This document shows, piece by piece, positions 60,006-64,000 of a stretch of 64,000 nucleotides of DNA. The DNA lies in the NCBI GenBank assembly GCA_022885665.1, contig JAGQDJ010000037.1, positions 372,001 to 436,000 of the forward strand. Reading direction: 5' to 3'. The DNA comes from Triops longicaudatus (lineage: Eukaryota > Arthropoda > Branchiopoda > Notostraca > Triopsidae). Each line of letters opens with the position of its first letter. The first letter of the stretch is position 1. The notes under the pieces are model-generated. The model made no database searches. It had not been told where the DNA came from and worked only from the letters and a program-made list of their open reading frames with translations. The translations under genes were made by a program, and so were the position numbers.

Positions 60006-61166
60006 CTAATCAGGAATATTTTCACGGCCAAACTCATCCAAATCTTCGTGCTGCCGTTTGTTTGACAGAAAAGTCAGCTGAAGGCCATCCATTGATAATG
60101 GCTCCGGATTCGCTAACGACAGATTGATGTTTCGATAGTTGGTCTAGAGAAAAACATTGCCATTTTTCTGATTTCTTCCTAATTTTTTAAATTCAATTTC
60201 GATTCAATGTTAAATGCATACCAACTGAAGCGAAGCCAAAAAATAGCGCGAGATTTCATATCGCGGTTTTCCTTTGACTATTTCCGCAAATGCTATTGTC
60301 TTTTTGTCCGGATCGAAGTGCTCCAAAATTTGCCCACCGTATGCATGGATATCGAAAGAGCGTCGGTCTTCTTCTTCTTCTAGAATGGGACGCATTCGGT
60401 TATGCCATTCTGCTATTCTTTTGGCAGAATCGGTTGACTGCACCTTACTCTATACGGTAAAAACGTGAAAAATGCGCAAATTTTATTTTATTCCTTATTA
60501 CTTGAGCTAGAGCCATGTAGTCTGCGACAGCTTTACGAACCAGTTGTTCATAAGACAACATTGCGTCCTGATTGCCAAAGTTCTCTTCAAACTCCTCTTC
60601 GCTTTGAAATATGGCCTCCATCTGTCTGTTACCTTCATCCTGCCACTCTGGCGCATGATACTCTTCCGCGTCGTGGTCCGGCTCGGCTTCGTCCTCGCTT
60701 TCAACATCAGTTACGGGGTCCCGATTCACTAAGTTTACTAAACACACATTCGGTAGCTTTATAAGTTAACGAACGAATCTATCTTCAAATGTCATACTCT
60801 TACAATGCACCAAAATAAAAAAGGAAAAAATTAATGAAATTTTATATAAACATAAAATATGAGACTCTAAATGAGAACTACAAGATTAAATTACGCACGG
60901 AAAACTATTCACCTGGTTTCACTTTAGCTAGCTGTTTCTTGACAACTTTCAACTTTGCATTGCACAACGCAATTTCAGCTTGAAACTCTGGCAAAGGTTT
61001 TCGAAAACTACTAGCCTGTTTGTAGGCCTTGTTAACGAACACTTGCCTCAGGTACTGGTCAATAGGGACTAACGGTGCTGCTGCTTTACGTGGCCGTTTC
61101 TTGCCCGCTTCCTGGAAGACACAGATAAAACATACTTCCTTCATAGAAAATAATACATAAAAATAC

Positions 61167-61205
<39 letters not shown>

Positions 61206-62709
61206 AAATAGAAACAAGAAAAGACTAACGTAAGACGTAAACAAATCCAAAACAGCAAAATTAGGACATGGCTCCACTTGGATAAAAAAAAAAAATCCAA
61301 AACAATAGTGTCGTACCGGTTCAGCTTCTTTATCCACTTCTGGCGGCAGGCGAATGGTTTTGCCTTTTTTGCAAGGTTTAGGCACACCCACTGGGTCATG
61401 TGGATCTAAAGGAGCGAAAGGATCTTCGAATTCTGGAAGATTTGCAGGCCTGAGTTCCCTTAAGCCGGGTCTAAATTTTGAGTCAGATAAAATTCTCAAC
61501 GACACTTTCGGATGAAATACCTTTGACGATTATCATGGTCATTATCAATGACGGTAGGGTCTTGCACATCGCCGAAGTGGTCCATATCCGGTTCTTCTGC
61601 CAAGTCATTATCTTTAACAGCTTCCGGAGGCGCGTGCATCGCATCTACCGGGGCAAACACATTGCTTCTTACAGTAATATCTTCATGCCCATCGTGATGG
61701 TGATCTTGTTCACTTTCTGTTAAGAACGGAAATTATCTAACGAAATTTTCATGAATATTCACTTCATTACCCTGAATATCCTCGCTGAATCTTTCAGTAT
61801 ACGGCTTAGTATCGCCTATTATGCCAGTTTCATAGTTTATAGGAAGAAAAAGTCTGCAGCGAAAAGAATAATTTGATTGCACAAAAAGATGGCATTCGAC
61901 AATTACTTGAATTCATCCAGAAATCCCACTACTTCACCTTTGGCAGTTTTGATTTTGATTTTAAACTGATCTGCTTGATCACTCAAAGGTCTTAAAGCCA
62001 ATAGTTCTTTGGGCATTGTAACCGGTAAAAGGTTGTGATCCTCGAAGTCAGAGCAATTGTTTTCGCGAAGACGTATGTCTTTACCTAAAAAGAAGCAAAA
62101 AGGACGAAAATTTCTGAGACGACTAGAATTAGAGGATTTACCTATGGGAACGTCATCTAGGCTGTCCCAAGCATCAAGATTACCCCATGCAGTTCTTTTC
62201 CCTTTCTTGCTCCCAGCAGCTGAGGAATCGTTGTCCCTACCCTCGTCATTTGCTTTATTATCCCTGTAATAAAAGAAAATAGAGATAATGTAAAATTTAC
62301 GCCAAACTTTACTTGTAATATTTATGTTTCCCATTCTGTTTTTATTTTAATATTACTTTCTTCCCTGCAACATTTCCATCATCTGCAACACTAAGTTCCA
62401 CAGAAAATCGACTTTCTTTCCATAAACGGCCGCTGATCCTTGAATTAATAGCGCAGCTTCAGCAAAATTCATCCGTGTAGCACCTCCATCGAATGTAAAT
62501 TCAAACTGATTCAGGTATTCGACATAGTCTTCCAGGTACTGTAAAGAAATTACGTCCATGTATAGATCATGAAAGCATTTATCAAGTTCTGCAATAATTA
62601 TTTTTACCTTTGCAACGTCCACTTCCCAATTTTTGGTTAAATCCCGGATTGGGTGCAGAAGTTCTGCAAATCTTTGATCAGCTTCTTCTCCTAAATTCAT
62701 TATCTTCAT
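60006..62709 (-). CDS. NCAPH2: Condensin-2 complex subunit H2
   Basis: Eleven exons: 62709-62608, 62538-62357, 62263-62142, 62084-61907, 61853-61771, 61716-61521, 61470-61317, 61111-60913, 60728-60502, 60449-60222 and 60143-60006, giving 602 residues. The N-terminal kleisin block is DQRFAELLHPIRDLTKNWEV, then MNFAEAALLIQGSAAVYGKKV. The middle is acidic and disordered. A conserved linker, FEDPFAPLDPHDP...CKKGKTIRLP, follows. The C-terminal part has MLSYEQLVRKAVADYMALA, FDIHAYGGQIL, FAEIVKGKPRYEISRYFLASLQL and a short tail. It is the kleisin that bridges SMC2 and SMC4 in condensin II, in the nucleus, for chromosome compaction. Intron 1 (62539-62607) is 69 nt, in frame and without a stop. Confidence 0.92.
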
Positions 62710-64000
62710 ACAAAATATCGAAGTGAAGCGATTTCAAATATATATGACAGTTTTAACGCTGAGTTTATACACAAACAATCAAATTTCGACTTCATAGAAC
62801 AAAACGGCGCGCGAAAGAGAAACAACGCCACGGTGCGGATGATAGCAGAATGGCGCGGAATTCAAATTCGCAGGTGCGACGTAGGTAACAACCTGCCGTC
62901 ACATGCGTTATGTCTTGGTTATATCATGGGTTATGTTCCGCCATAATGTTATGTCTCATAGTTGTCTTAATATGTAATACTACAATTTATATTCAGTTGC
63001 ACGATACAATAATAACATAAGCTTAACTATTACTAAGAACATACATCGGTAAACAATGAAGCAAAAGCTTCGTAGGTCATGTAGTGAAAGCGTTCATCTT
63101 TCCGATTTCCGTACAAGATTTAAGTCTCTACAAGAGATGTTTTTAGCAGCATTTTCACTAGATAAATTTTACCTGGACTGTTTGTTCATCCGTCGTCGAC
63201 GCTTTCGTTCTTATTTTTGTCAGCAATCAGACTCTTAATAACTTCTTTTAAAGGCAAAAGATTTATTGTCAATAAGGAGTTCGAAGTAACGAGATTCACT
63301 ATACGTTTTAGTATGCGGAAAGCTGAAGTGCTGATAACTCTTCCTACTCACTCACTCTGATTCTTTCAACACGCATTGCATTAGAAGCGGAAAAAGCGCT
63401 TCATTAGTGCTTCATTAGTGCACGGAGATGCTGCAGTAATAAGAAAAATTGACTACATATATTTCCTTGAATGGAAGCCAGAAAAAATTTACGACCACAA
63501 GACGCATTCCGACCTTTTCTAGCACTGTAAAAACCCTGAAAAATTTAACACCTACATCTTTTCCAGCGTCATAATTTAATAAAGTCATGTGGGTCCTAAA
63601 ATCGCAATTGGGAGCAGTACGTCTCACATCCCTTGCGTCATCAAACAATAAACGCCGTAGTTAATCGCATACTCATGCGAGACTTTCAATCAACTTCGAA
63701 ATGTCGTGCAAGTCATAAAAACTGCAGTCAAACGGAAGTTATATGGTTGTCCTAATCTATTATTATTTCTGGTCTTTTTATTAACGAACGAAACAAAGAG
63801 ATCTGGCAGGAAACCTTTCTATGCACTGAGTGTTACCTAGCAATTGTAATAAAAGAGCATTAACCGTAAGGACTTAAAAATTTAATCTACGAAAAAAGAA
63901 GTAAACTACGAAACAAGCTATGCAACAGGTTACGAGCAACAACTATTGCTTCTCGCTTTATTGCTACACCTTCACCTTTGCAATAACGTGTGGTAGACAT
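62710..64000. other. Upstream region of NCAPH2
   Basis: No supported gene in the last 1.3 kb. A direct repeat of gcttcattagt occurs at 63400-63420. A 60-codon basic open frame at 63056-63238 has no motif. A neighbour could start beyond the window. Confidence 0.4.

Noticed and set aside
61086..61505. A 139-codon read-through ending in poly-Ile as one exon
   Set aside because: The Ile run is an (ATA/TAA)n microsatellite in an intron of NCAPH2. The exon ends at a donor after 61317 and resumes at 61111.

Overview
This window is eukaryotic nuclear DNA from an animal, most likely an arthropod. The genes are split by GT-AG introns of 50 bases to almost 3 kb, and the spacers are AT-rich. The gene content is metazoan: a GABA-B receptor, a CD36-family scavenger receptor, STIM, a CAP secreted protein, EDEM2, cytochrome b5 reductase, YIPF6, COA5, TMEM263-like and NCAPH2. 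I cannot fix the class. A crustacean or chelicerate would fit, but this is inference only. Gene models were built by hand from conserved protein blocks, splice sites and intron phase. For each model the exon lengths sum to a whole number of codons.

Layout. Positions 1-3200 are repeat-rich: a 414-bp solo-LTR-like element that the assembly has partly duplicated around two single-N gaps, and a 979-bp non-autonomous hAT transposon with an 8-bp target duplication. Positions 3790-7905 (minus) hold two tandem paralogous genes for small secreted proteins. One has gained about 47 copies of an 8-residue Pro/Gly/Gln/Asn repeat. Both have a TATA box and share a 38-bp upstream motif with a near-palindromic core. 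Positions 9982-21621 (plus) hold a 15-exon GABA-B receptor gene whose fifth intron contains a decayed RTE-type retrotransposon, itself interrupted by a second copy of the 414-bp element. Positions 25283-32203 (minus) hold a 9-exon CD36/SCARB-type receptor. A gene-poor stretch of about 6.7 kb follows. Positions 38872-45061 (plus) hold STIM, the ER calcium sensor, and 45571-46682 (plus) a CAP/SCP secreted protein.

From 47967 to 51207 (minus) lies a hAT element with a full-length three-exon transposase of the ZMYM1-like/DUF4371 type. The remaining stretch is compact housekeeping DNA: EDEM2 (+), CYB5R (-), YIPF6 (+), COA5 (-), a TMEM263-like gene (+) and NCAPH2 (-). These form divergent pairs with short shared promoters and convergent pairs with abutting 3' ends.

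These genes do not form a pathway. EDEM2, STIM, YIPF6 and CYB5R all act in the secretory or ER system, but nothing here shows that their adjacency is functional. The least familiar system in the window is the secreted-paralogue pair with its shared promoter module.
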